A stretch of DNA of 64,000 nucleotides from contig NZ_BOOW01000030.1 of assembly GCF_016863435.1 (NCBI RefSeq), positions 248,001-312,000 of the forward strand, given 5' to 3'. Each line of letters begins with the position of its first letter. Positions within the stretch are counted from its first letter, which is position 1. Shown here one piece after another: positions 35,215 through 43,635 of this stretch. Position numbers and translations under genes: made by a program. The notes under the pieces were generated by a model. It was not told the DNA's origin. It did not search any database and saw only the letters and a list, made by a program, of their open reading frames with translations. Origin of the DNA: Sinosporangium siamense (GTDB taxonomy: Bacteria; Actinomycetota; Actinomycetes; Streptosporangiales; Streptosporangiaceae).

Positions 35215-38200
35215 ATGGCCTCGACGACTCCCCCCAAGCCGCTGCTCGAAAAGGCCGTAGAGGCGGTGGCGCGTTTCGGCAAGTCCGCCGCCGTGAAGCT
35301 GAATGGCGGCGGCCAGCCCGAGGATCAGCTCCGCTCCCCGCTGGAAAAGCTCTTCGAAGATATGGCCGAAGGACTCGGCGTCTCCGTGACGATGATCGGT
35401 GAGACCTCGTTGGCCACTCTGGGGGTACGGCCTGACTACGCCGTCGAGGTGGCCGGTGCGCGGGTGGGCTACATCGAGCTCAAAGCCCCTGGCCGCGGTG
35501 TGCCGTCGACCTGGACACCCAACAAGCACGAAAAGCGCCAGTGGGAGAAGCTGCAACTGCTGCCCAACGTCCTCTACACCGACGGAGCGCTGTGGGCGCT
35601 GTACCGCAATGGGGAGTTGGTCGGGCAAGTCGCTCGGATGAACGGCGACGTCCGCAAGGCGGCCGGCAAGCTCACTCCCTTGGATAGCGAGTTCGCCCGC
35701 GTCATCTCCGACTTCCTGTTATGGAAGCCTGACCCTCCCCGCAGCATCCGCCAGCTCGTACGCGCAGTGGCCGGCCTGTGCAAGCTGCTGCGCACGGAGG
35801 TCATCGAAAGCATCGAGCGCGAGGAGCGCGGTGAAGAGGAACGCAAGAGCTTCACCGAGTTGAGCGAAGATTGGCGCAAGCTGCTGTTTCCTGGCCTGAC
35901 ACCCGATGAGTTCGCCGACGCCTACGCCCAGACGGTCACCTTCGCTCTGCTGCTCGCCCGGGTAGACGGCATCTCCTTCGAGGGCCGCACCCTCGGCCAG
36001 ATTGCCGGCCAGCTCGGTAAGACCCATTCACTCATGGGCAAGGCGCTGGCCGTACTGACCCATGACGCGGTCGAAGGCCGCAGCGTTGTCGCAGAGACGC
36101 TCCGGCGGGTCGTCGGCGCGGTGGAATGGGACAAGATCAGCGACGGCTCGGCGGACTCCTATCTCCACCTCTATGAGCGTTTCCTGGACATCTACGACGC
36201 CGACCTTCGCCGAGAGAGCGGGTCGTACTACACCCCGAACGAGGTGGTCTTGTTCATGGTCCGCTTCGTTGATGACATCCTGCGAACCAAGTTCGGACGG
36301 GAAGGCGGCTTCGCCAATGACGACGTGATGGTCGTCGACCCCGCGATGGGAACGGGGACTTACCTACTCAACATCGTCAGCAACGTCGCCCGGACCGTGG
36401 AGGAGGAAGAGGGTAAGGGTGCTGTCCCAGGACAGCTCAAGAAGCTGTTCGGTCGCCTCATCGGGATGGAACGGCAGACCGGGCCGTACGCGGTGGCCGA
36501 ACTTCGGTTGAACCAGGCGCTCAAGTCCGAGCACGGCGCGGAGATCGCCGAGAAGGACCAGAAGCTCTACGTCGCCGACACCCTGTCGAACCCCTTCGAG
36601 GACTCCGAGCTCTCCGGCGTGGTGTACCGGGAAATCGCCAAATCCCGGGAAGAGGCCAACCGGATCAAGCGTGACACTCCGGTTCAGGTGGTCATCGGCA
36701 ACCCGCCCTACCGCGAGCGTGCCAAGGGCTTCGGTGGCTGGATCGAGCAGGGGGCGGAGAACTCCGGCCACGACGTTCCGCTGAAAGCCTTCAAAGCGGC
36801 AGGGCTCGGGAAGTACGAATACGTCCTGTCGAACCTGTATGTGTACTTCTGGCGGTGGGCAACGTGGAAGGTCTTCGACGCCCACCCCGAACAGCCCGCG
36901 GGCGTCGTCGCCTTCATCACCACCTCGGGATACACGACCGGCCCCGGCTTCGCCGGCATGCGGGAGTACCTGCGCCGAACCGCTGACGAGGGCTGGATCA
37001 TCGACCTGTCGCCGGAAGGTCATCAGCCCGACGTCCCCACTCGGGTCTTTCCCGGCGTTCAGCAACCACTCTGCATCGGGGTCTTCGTGCGGTACGGCGA
37101 AGGCAACCGGACGACCCCCGCGCTGGTCCACCACGTCAGCCTGTCAGGCCACCGGTCCAAGAAGTTCGCGGCCTTGGAGCAACTGCGCCTCGACAGCTCG
37201 GAGTGGGTCAACTGCGCGACCGGCTGGACGGACCGGCTTCAACCACCCGGCGGGGACGACTGGCTCAGTTACCCGGCGCTCGGCGACTTGATGCCCTGGC
37301 AGGCACCGGGCATCAAGCCCAACCGGACATGGGTCTACGCCCCATCCCCTGAGGTGCTCCGTACACGATGGAACCGGCTGATCAAAGCCCCGCTCAGCGA
37401 CAAAGCGATCTTGTTCAAAGAGAGCGACGCCCGGAAGATCGACACCATGTTGGTCCAGCCGGTCACCGGGTTCGCCGAACACAGCGGAAAGATCAAGGAC
37501 GAGACGAAGCCTTGCCCAGAGCCGATCAGGGTGGGGTACCGGTCCTTCGACCGGCAGTGGGTGATCCCGGACGCGCGTGTCCACCACCGGCCTAGCCCGG
37601 ACCTCTGGAAAGTGGCCAGTGAATTCCAGGTCTTCGCCACAGAGCAGCATGCCCACCCCATCGAAAGTGGCCCCGGCCTCGTGTTCACGGCGTACGTGCC
37701 TGACATGCACCACACCAATGGCCGGGGCGGGCGGGTACTTCCGCTGTACCGAGACCGAGCCGCTGGTGCGGTCAACTTCGCGCCCGGCCTGGTTCGTACT
37801 CTCGCTCAACGCCTCGGCCTGCCGGTCTCTGCTCCCGATGTGTTGGCCTACATCGCTGTGGTGACCGCGCACGGCGGCTATACCGCCCGCTTCACCGAGG
37901 AACTCCGTACCCCCGGCGTACGCATCCCGCTCACCGCCGACCCGGAACTGTGGGCGCACGCCGTACGGCTCGGCCGACGAGTTCTGTGGCTGCACACCTA
38001 CGGTGAACGCTTCGCCGACGCCTCCGAGGGCCGCCCTGCTGGGCCTCCGCGTCCTCTGACCGGCTGGGCCAAATCTCAAAGAGTCATCCCAGGCGATGCC
38101 GACTCCATGCCGAACGAGATCACCTATGATCCGGACACTCTGACCCTGCACGTCGGCGCCGGAGAGATATCCCCGGTGCGCCCAGAGGTGTGGGCATACG

Positions 38201-38517
38201 AGGTCTCTGGCATGAAGATCGTCAAGAAGTGGTTCGGTTACCGGAAGCAGAAGCCGGCGGGCCGCAAATCGTCACCGCTCGACGACATCCACACCGAGGA
38301 ATGGCCGGCTGAGTTCACCACCGAATTGCTCCGGCTCCTTCACGTACTCACCCTCTGCGTAGAACTGGAGCCCGAACAGGCCGACCTACTGGAGCGGATT
38401 TGTGCCGGTCCGCTCGTCACCGTGGCCGACCTGGAACAGGGGAACGTGTTCCCTGTCCCCGCCGCTGCCCGTAAGCCTCCGGCCGCTGAGTCCCCCGACA
38501 CCCCGACCTTGTTGTAA
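35215..38517 (+). CDS. Single-chain restriction-modification enzyme (type IIG / ISP-like)
   Basis: A 1100-residue protein. Residues ~45-110 contain a PD-(D/E)XK nuclease core (VRPDYAVEVAGARVGYIELKAPG). A helical linker follows, then an N6-adenine methyltransferase (~330-560) with SAM motif I VVDPAMGTGTYLL and catalytic motif IV VVIGNPPYRERAKG. The remaining ~500 residues should be the target-recognition part. No helicase motifs appear, so it is not a full type I or type ISP translocase. One chain would both methylate host DNA and cut unmethylated DNA. The start ATG 35215 fits the family better than 35131. The frame is intact within a damaged mobile element. Confidence 0.85.
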   Translation: MASTTPPKPLLEKAVEAVARFGKSAAVKLNGGGQPEDQLRSPLEKLFEDMAEGLGVSVTMIGETSLATLGVRPDYAVEVAGARVGYIELKAPGRGVPSTWTPNKHEKRQWEKLQLLPNVLYTDGALWALYRNGELVGQVARMNGDVRKAAGKLTPLDSEFARVISDFLLWKPDPPRSIRQLVRAVAGLCKLLRTEVIESIEREERGEEERKSFTELSEDWRKLLFPGLTPDEFADAYAQTVTFALLLARVDGISFEGRTLGQIAGQLGKTHSLMGKALAVLTHDAVEGRSVVAETLRRVVGAVEWDKISDGSADSYLHLYERFLDIYDADLRRESGSYYTPNEVVLFMVRFVDDILRTKFGREGGFANDDVMVVDPAMGTGTYLLNIVSNVARTVEEEEGKGAVPGQLKKLFGRLIGMERQTGPYAVAELRLNQALKSEHGAEIAEKDQKLYVADTLSNPFEDSELSGVVYREIAKSREEANRIKRDTPVQVVIGNPPYRERAKGFGGWIEQGAENSGHDVPLKAFKAAGLGKYEYVLSNLYVYFWRWATWKVFDAHPEQPAGVVAFITTSGYTTGPGFAGMREYLRRTADEGWIIDLSPEGHQPDVPTRVFPGVQQPLCIGVFVRYGEGNRTTPALVHHVSLSGHRSKKFAALEQLRLDSSEWVNCATGWTDRLQPPGGDDWLSYPALGDLMPWQAPGIKPNRTWVYAPSPEVLRTRWNRLIKAPLSDKAILFKESDARKIDTMLVQPVTGFAEHSGKIKDETKPCPEPIRVGYRSFDRQWVIPDARVHHRPSPDLWKVASEFQVFATEQHAHPIESGPGLVFTAYVPDMHHTNGRGGRVLPLYRDRAAGAVNFAPGLVRTLAQRLGLPVSAPDVLAYIAVVTAHGGYTARFTEELRTPGVRIPLTADPELWAHAVRLGRRVLWLHTYGERFADASEGRPAGPPRPLTGWAKSQRVIPGDADSMPNEITYDPDTLTLHVGAGEISPVRPEVWAYEVSGMKIVKKWFGYRKQKPAGRKSSPLDDIHTEEWPAEFTTELLRLLHVLTLCVELEPEQADLLERICAGPLVTVADLEQGNVFPVPAAARKPPAAESPDTPTLL

Positions 38518-38968
38518 GCGACGACTTCGAGCGGGCTCGGGTGTCTCGGCGGCATGCCGGGCCTGCTGTGACTTGCCGGGGCGCTCGCGCGGATCTCCTG
38601 CCCTGCGTGGCTTCTGGCGGTGGCTCGCCTCGTCATTCGATGGCAAGTGGACCCGTACCGCAAGGCCGCCAGGCCTGAGGAACGGAAGCCACGCGGCAGC
38701 CCTACGGACAGATCATTCAAGACTTCCGGAAGCTCTCTCACTCTGTGGCTGCCGCTTGGCGACCCTCAGCGCGTGGGCGGCGGCGGCCGCGACCGGCCGA
38801 AGAGCCGCAGCGCGGCCGACGACCATCCACGCGCGGCGGGCCGCGAAGCGGATCGCCTTTAAAGCCGTGGAGAAAGTCCTCATCCGGGGCTGCTGCCCTG
38901 TGTCTGTCCTACCCCGTGTCCGCCTGGTGATTGGTGCCCACGGGGCAAGGCCATGTAGGGACTTGGCC
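38518..38968. other. Gap between restriction gene and GntR regulator
   Basis: The 451 bases hold one possible small minus-strand gene (listed separately at 38713-38883) and otherwise nothing I can support. Confidence 0.45.
38713..38883 (-). CDS. Possible 56-residue basic protein
   Basis: The minus-strand frame MRTFSTALKAIRFAARRAWMVVGRAAAL... ends with TGA and has one amphipathic or weakly hydrophobic stretch (VVGRAAALRPVAAAAAHAL) between basic ends. It lies downstream of the gntR gene in the same direction, where pSAM2-like elements keep small transfer-related genes. There is no good ribosome site. The assignment rests on position and composition only. Confidence 0.35.
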   Translation of the reverse strand: MRTFSTALKAIRFAARRAWMVVGRAAALRPVAAAAAHALRVAKRQPQSERASGSLE

Positions 38969-39382
38969 CTACGCCTCGTTGTTGACCTTGATGATCGTTC
39001 GGTCTGCGGGAAGCAGGCGGGTTTCGCCGTTCGGTTCGGTGATGACCAAGATGGGCACGCCTTCGGCTACGCCGAGTTGCTTGCGCTCGGGTTCGGTCGG
39101 CATGCGGGCCGCCACCTGGGCGCTTGGGGCTATCTCGACGATGACGGCCTCGCCGGCGTCGCGGACTCGTGAGCCTCGGAGCTCGGTCACGATCAGTCCC
39201 TCTCCCCTGAGTACGGCCATGGCTCGGCGGACCGAGTCGCGGGAGATGCCGTGCTCGGCGACGTAGTCATTCTCGGCGGGCAGTCGCTGCCCGGGGCGGA
39301 GCTTTCCGTCTTCGATGTCCGTCCGGATCAGGTCGGCGAGCTGCTTGTAGACCGGGCGGTCGGCGCTGGGGTCGATGGCCAT
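38969..39382 (-). CDS. Short GntR-family regulator (KorSA-like position)
   Basis: The 137-residue protein starts MAIDPSADRPVYKQLADLIRTDI and has the GntR winged helix to ~residue 75 (GQRLPAENDYVAEHGISRDSVRRAMAVLRGEGLI). A compact C-terminal part follows, too short for a full UTRA domain. In pSAM2-type elements a GntR repressor (KorSA) silences the transfer/replication activator, and this gene sits in the matching place, divergent from a row of small accessory genes. Two palindromes lie in the shared upstream region. Start ATG 39382 chosen because GntR homology begins there. Confidence 0.8.
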   Translation of the reverse strand: MAIDPSADRPVYKQLADLIRTDIEDGKLRPGQRLPAENDYVAEHGISRDSVRRAMAVLRGEGLIVTELRGSRVRDAGEAVIVEIAPSAQVAARMPTEPERKQLGVAEGVPILVITEPNGETRLLPADRTIIKVNNEA

Positions 39383-39391
39383 GGCATCGAA

Positions 39392-39439
39392 GCTACGTAG
39401 CAGCATACGAGCTTCCGATTGCACGTACATGCGTATGTA
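39392..39439. promoter_or_regulatory. Palindromes upstream of the GntR gene (candidate operators)
   Basis: GCTACGTAGC (39392-39401) is a perfect palindrome. TACATGCGTATGTA (39426-39439) is palindromic with one mismatched pair. Both lie in the region between the divergent gntR gene and the accessory operon, and suit autoregulation by a GntR dimer. Confidence 0.45.
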
Positions 39440-39483
39440 ACTACATTCGAAGAGACGTGACCCCCTCTTGATGGGCTGGGCCT

Positions 39484-39744
39484 ATGACGCTTGAGGAACT
39501 GACGATCCGGTACCCCGATTGGGTGATCTGGCGCGGCGCGGCCGCGGCCGGCCCCGGAGGCTGGTACGCCACCCGGCGCGGCGTCTTCCTCGACAACGAA
39601 CAGCTCCACGCCGGAATGGCGCTGACGGTCAGCGGCGATGACGCCGCCGGCCTCATCCGGGAACTCCAGGAGCAACAGGAGATCGCCTCTCGGCTGGCCG
39701 CAGTGGATCCCGGGGTGACAAGCGCGGCGGGAGATGGGACATGA
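39484..39744 (+). CDS. Small conserved-type hypothetical protein of the element
   Basis: 86 residues (MTLEELTIRYPDWVIWRGAAAAGPGGWYATRRG...), Trp/Tyr-rich at the start with a helical C-terminus. Such short proteins are typical passengers between the regulator and replication genes of actinomycete integrative elements. The stop overlaps the ATG of the next gene (ATGA), indicating an operon. Function unknown. Confidence 0.65.
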   Translation: MTLEELTIRYPDWVIWRGAAAAGPGGWYATRRGVFLDNEQLHAGMALTVSGDDAAGLIRELQEQQEIASRLAAVDPGVTSAAGDGT

Positions 39745-40055
39745 CCGCGCTCCTTCACGATGGTGCGACCGCTGTTGCCATGGCCAAGGAACTCCGTACG
39801 GTGCTGGCGGATCACGGGATAGCGTCCGATGTCCACGACGGGTACGGGCTGGCGCTCGTGTCGATCTGGGTCGGCTTCGTCGTCTGGTGCGACGGAGAAC
39901 GCTTCTGGTGGCGCACCGGGTGGAATCCTCGTCAGTACCGCCCCGTCTACGCCTGGCATCCGGCGATGGAGCCCGCTCGGGCCGCTCATCGGATCGCCCT
40001 GCATTACGCGGATTTCCGTAGGAGGGACGCGCAAGCGGGCGGGAGTGTCTCGTGA
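39741..40055 (+). CDS. Small hypothetical protein, second of the coupled set
   Basis: 104 residues with a Trp-rich core (LALVSIWVGFVVWCDGERFWWRTGW) and alternating strand pattern; no membrane helix is certain. It overlaps the genes before and after by four bases each (ATGA, GTGA). I cannot name a function; position suggests a role in the integrative element. Confidence 0.6.
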   Translation: MTALLHDGATAVAMAKELRTVLADHGIASDVHDGYGLALVSIWVGFVVWCDGERFWWRTGWNPRQYRPVYAWHPAMEPARAAHRIALHYADFRRRDAQAGGSVS

Positions 40056-40339
40056 TCGCGCTGGACGGGTGCCTGAGTCCGCATGTGCCGTTGCCGCAGC
40101 GGGAGCATGTGCGGCTCGTGTGGCGGCTGCCGAATTCGGCGTTGGAGCGGGTGCGGCCGGTGACCTGGACCTGTTGAAGCCGGGCCACGGTGTACGAGCT
40201 GTACGCGGGCGGGGGACGTGCGTTCCTGCGGCGGACGGTCCAACTCGACGGCGGGCACGAGGTTCACTAGACCTCGTCCATGTCGATCGGTGAAGCTCGG
40301 GCGACCTGGACGGCGCTGCTGTCTGGTAGAGCCCGTTAG
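40052..40339 (+). pseudogene. Third coupled small gene, interrupted by two in-frame stops
   Basis: Starting at GTG 40052 (GTGA overlap), one frame reads VIALDGCLSPHVPLPQREHVRLVWRLPNSALERV... to TGA at 40175. It resumes in the same frame SRATVYELYAGGGRAFLRRTVQLDGGHEVH to TAG at 40268, then ends ...GEARATWTALLSGRAR at TAG 40337. The three pieces look like parts of one ~90-residue protein that accompanies the preceding two genes in such elements. Two point nonsense mutations without frameshift indicate recent decay. Confidence 0.6.
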
Positions 40340-40621
40340 ACGGGCGTGGCGGCGTGAAAGGCCCTGGGAGGGGTCATGCCGCCACGCCTGCCAGGAGCCA
40401 CGGGCAGGCTCCTGGCATCCTCCTCCCCCGCCCCGGGGCCACCTGCCCGTGTCCCGGCTCAGCCCCAAGGGGTCGGCCCTCGCCGGCGGTGTCCGTCCGT
40501 CCCCGGCGGACGCCGTCGATGTCGCCTACCCCGAAGAGGTCGGCCTCCGGGAAGGGCTAGGACGTTGCGGCAGTCAGCGGGGCGGGGGAGGAACGGACCT
40601 TACGAAGGGAGAAGACGAGAG
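40340..40621. other. Gap before the CxxC small gene
   Basis: The 282 bases contain inverted-repeat-rich GC sequence but no gene I can support. Confidence 0.4.
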
Positions 40622-40849
40622 GTGACAGTCCCACCGATGGGCTATGGGCTCTCCCCTGTCGACTGCTCGCACGCCTCGGTGCGCTGGACGGTCGACCCGC
40701 AAGGGATCTGGACGGGTGCCCGGTGCGACGGGTGCGGGACCTGGTGGCGGCTGGACCTGATCCCGCCGGACGTGGCGGCACGGCTCACGGGGGGCATGCC
40801 TCCTCGCGAGGCTGCCCGGCCGTTCGCAGCCGGTCGTAGGCGGTCATGA
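40622..40849 (+). CDS. Small CxxC protein
   Basis: 75 residues from GTG 40622, preceded by GAGAG. The core is VDCSHASVRWTVDPQGIWTGARCDGCGTWWRLDLIPPDVAARL; the C..H and CxxC pairs could hold a zinc ion. A longer upstream frame to 40376 is Pro/Arg-rich noise. It lies just before the IS110 remnant. No function can be assigned. Confidence 0.5.
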   Translation: MTVPPMGYGLSPVDCSHASVRWTVDPQGIWTGARCDGCGTWWRLDLIPPDVAARLTGGMPPREAARPFAAGRRRS

Positions 40850-40906
40850 TCTCCCGGGCCGCGGCGTCGGCGCTGAGTCGGTCGGTGTGGATGCGCAGAT
40901 ACCGCC

Positions 40907-41067
40907 GGCGACAACCCCGACCGGCTACGAAGCGAGGCAACCTTCGCCGCCCTATGCGGCGTCAGCCCGATCGAGCACTCCAGCGGCAAATCCCAACGGC
41001 GCCGGCTCAACCGCGGCGGCGACCGCGCCGCCAACTCCGCCCTGTGGCTCATCGCGCATGTCCGGCG
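40907..41067 (+). pseudogene. IS110-family transposase fragment (middle to C-terminal part)
   Basis: The frame GDNPDRLRSEATFAALCGVSPIEHSSGKSQRRRLNRGGDRAANSALWLIAHVRR matches the second conserved domain (Transposase_20) of IS110-family DEDD transposases. The N-terminal catalytic domain is absent. The sequence stops at a short CCGGCG, the left breakpoint of an inversion; the missing C-terminus lies inverted just downstream. Confidence 0.8.
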
Positions 41068-41341
41068 TCGGGCGACGTGACGCCGTAGCGCGAGGGTGAA
41101 GCGCCGCCACAGCTCCGGGGACATGGCGTTGAACAGCACGCTTCCCGCGTAGATGCCTCTATGTCAAGCGGCTGCTGGGGAGGCGGGGTGGGTGGTTGGG
41201 GTCAGTGCGTTGATGATGTCGCGGTAGACCTCTCTGACGATGTAGCGCTTGAGTCGGCGCATGATGTCTTTGCGGTCGTTGCCTTGGGCGGCGCGTTTGG
41301 CCGCATAAGCGCGGGTTCGGGGGTCGTGGATGAACCGCCGG
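41068..41341 (-). mobile_element. Inverted segment with IS110 C-terminus and a piece of rep
   Basis: On the minus strand the segment reads RFIHDPRTRAYAAKRAAQGNDRKDIMRRLKRYIVREVYRDII... to TGA at 41166-41164, the C-terminus of an IS110 transposase. After the stop it reads AGSVLFNAMSPELWRRFTLALRR, an internal part of a pSAM2-type replication initiator. Flipping it restores the transposase (IAHVRRFIHDPRTRAYAAK) in frame and joins the rep piece to its downstream part. CCGGCG (41062-41067) and CGCCGG (41336-41341) flank it. Confidence 0.75.
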
Positions 41342-42092
41342 GCTGACCCTGCGGAAACTACGCGAACAGGCCATGATCTCGTTTGCTAAGGTCGCCGAGT
41401 ACCAGCGGCGCGGCGTCGTGCACTTCCACGCCGTCATCCGCCTCGAAGGCCCCGACGGACCCACCTCGCCTCCCCCCGCCTGGGCGACCGTCGATGTCCT
41501 GGCGGACGCCGTACGGCACGCCGCCTCCGCCGTGGCCGTCACCGTCCCCGCCGCGGGCGACGAACCCGCGAGGGTGCTCCGGTGGGGCGCGCAACTCGAC
41601 GTCCGCCGGATCGCCATGGGCGGGGACCTCACCGAACAGGCCGTGGCCGGCTACATCGCCAAGTACGCCACCAAGGCCGCCGAATGCACCGGCACCCTGG
41701 ACCGGCGGATCAATCCCCTCGACGACCTGGACGCGCTCCCCCTGCGGGAGCACGCCCGGCGACTCATCGCCGCGTGCCTGCGCCTGGGCGCTTTGGAGGA
41801 GTTGGCCGACCTCCGCCTTGTCCAGTGGGCGCACATGCTCGGCTTCCGCGGCCACTTCTCCACCAAGAGCCGCCGCTACTCCACCACCCTCGGCGACCTC
41901 CGCGCCGCACGCGCCGACCACATGCGCGACGAGCAGATCAGCACTGGACGCCTCCCCCTCTTCGAGGAAGACACCGTCCTCGTCATCGCCCATTGGGAGT
42001 ACGCCGGACAGGGCTACTCCGCGGGAGACGCACTCCTTGCCGCCACTCTCACCGGAAACCCCGTGCCTGACCCGAGGGGCATCCATGAATAG
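41342..42092 (+). pseudogene. Replication initiator (RepSA-like), 3' part
   Basis: The frame from LTLRKLREQAMISFAKVAEYQRRGVVHFHAVIRLEGPDG onward is the C-terminal ~245 residues of a rolling-circle-type Rep of pSAM2-like elements. HFHAVIRL is the His-hydrophobe-His metal motif. It continues through AMGGDLTEQAVAGYIAKYATKAAECTG and MLGFRGHFSTKSRRYSTTL. The N-terminal half is missing and a 1-base frame difference exists between the inverted piece and this part. An ATG at 41373 could start a truncated protein, but without the N-terminal domain it should not replicate DNA. It overlaps xis by 8 bases. Confidence 0.78.
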
Positions 42093-42270
42093 CCCCAAGC
42101 TGCTGACCGTCCCGCAGGCCATGGCCGCTCTCCAGGTCAGCCGGTGGACCCTATACCAGCTCATACGCTCCGGCGAACTCGACTCGATCGTGGTCGGCAT
42201 GCGCTGCCGCCGCATCCCCGAATCCGCCCTCAGCGACTACGTGACCCGACTGTGCGAGGAGGCCGCCTAA
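42085..42270 (+). CDS. xis: Excisionase (Xis), MerR-like helix-turn-helix
   Basis: 61 residues: LLTVPQAMAALQVSRWTLYQLIRSGELDSIVVGMRCRRIPESALSDYV is a typical HTH_17 excisionase/DNA-binding motif. In AICEs the order rep-xis-int is fixed and the three overlap, as here (ATG inside the rep end; TAATG overlap with int). Xis bends DNA and directs the integrase to excise the element. The gene is intact although its partners are damaged. Confidence 0.88.
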   Translation: MNSPKLLTVPQAMAALQVSRWTLYQLIRSGELDSIVVGMRCRRIPESALSDYVTRLCEEAA

Positions 42271-43509
42271 TGGGCAAGCGCGCGAACGGTGAGGGCTCGG
42301 TCTTCCCCTACAAGGACGGCTGGGCGGGCTACGTCTGGGTCACCACGCCGGACGGCAAGAAGACCCGAATAATGGGCCTACGGCAAGACCCGCGAGGAGA
42401 CACACGAGAAGTGGCTCAAGCTCCACGACCTCGCGAACAAGGGGCCGGTACCGACCAAACACCCCACGATGGCTGCATACCTGACGCGCTGGCTGGCTGA
42501 AGTGATCGAACCCAACCGGGAGCCGACCACCTACGCCGGTTACGAGCCTCTGGTCCGGCTCTACCTGATCCCCGGCCTGGGCAGGAAGCGCCTCGACAAG
42601 CTCACGGTCCGGGACGTCCAAACCTGGATCAACACGCTGCCGACTCTGTGCACCTGCTGTGACCAGAAGAAGGACCACCGGCGCCCGGAGGATAAGCGGC
42701 GGTGCTGCTCCAAGGGGAAGTGCTGCAAGGACTACCCTTCCCGGAGCACGATCGCGAGTATCCGGCGCGTCCTGCGCTCCGCACTCGGCAACGCCATCCG
42801 CGAGGAGTTGATCTCCAAGAACGTCGCCGGGCTGACGGTCCTGCCCAACGCGAGCAAGACCAAAAAGGCCAAGAGCCACAGCGTGTGGAACGTCGACGAG
42901 GCCCGGCGATTCCTCGAACACGTACAAGAAGCGAAAGAGCCGCTCTACGCCGCCTACGTCCTGATCCTGATTCTCGGCCTGCGGCGGGGCGAGGTGCTCG
43001 GACTGACCTGGGACTGTGTCGACCTTGACGGCGAACAGCTCTGGATCTCCCACCAGCTCAACCGCGTCCGCGGGCAGCTCCTTCACCGGGACACGACCAA
43101 GACGGAGGACTCGACGGCGTCCCTGCCGCTCCTTGGCCTCTGTGTCTCGGCGCTCCGGGACCGCAAACGAATCCAGCAGGAGGCCCGTCATGACGCCGGA
43201 GCGAGGTGGAAGGACTCCAACCTCGTGTTCACCACGAAGAACGGCACCCCGGTCGAGCCACGTAACTTCTACCGGTCCTTCGAACGCTACTGCGAGAAGG
43301 CCGGTGTCCCCCGCATCCGGGTTCACGACACCCGGCACACTTGCGCATCGCTCCTGGCCGCCCTCGACGTTCACCCCCGCGTCGCGATGCGCATCCTCCG
43401 GCACTCGCAAATCTCGGTGACCATGAACGTCTATACGCAGATCCCGGCACCCGAGACGCGGAAAGCGCTGGATCGGCTGAATCAGAGCATCGGCGAGAGA
43501 ATGTCATAG
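42270..43509 (+). pseudogene. int: Tyrosine integrase with a one-base frameshift
   Basis: The gene starts at ATG 42270 (MGKRANGEGSVFPYKDGWAGYVWVTTPDGKKTR) and then loses frame at CGAATAATGGGCC. Removing T42370 gives CGA AAA TGG GCC and restores KTRKWAYGKTREETHEKWLKLHDLANKGP, running through to 43509. The rest has a SAM-like domain with a Cys-rich insert (TCCDQKK... RRCCSKGKCCKDY) and a tyrosine-recombinase domain with catalytic Arg (LGLRRGEVLGL), HxxR (HDTRHT), His (ILRHSQIS) and Tyr (MNVYTQ). A protein from ATG 42469 would lack part of the arm-binding domain. Site-specific recombination into tRNA-Thr is inferred from position. Confidence 0.88.
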
Positions 43510-43550
43510 CGTGTCCTGATTGCTACACAAAACTACTACCCAGTACGCAA

Positions 43551-43581
43551 AAGGCCCTTCCGGATTACTCGGGAGGGCCTT
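43551..43581 (+). terminator. Terminator after the integrase
   Basis: AAGGCCCTTCC / GGGAGGGCCTT pairs over 11 bases with one G-U, followed by CGACGTAGGGGCC. The block resembles the tRNA-Thr terminator at 44587-44617 and its flank (GGGCCTTCGAC is shared), so it may derive from a captured tRNA flank. Confidence 0.6.
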
Positions 43582-43635
43582 CGACGTAGGGGCCACCTAG
43601 CGGATCGTGCCCTGACTTCTTGCAGCTAGGGCGCC

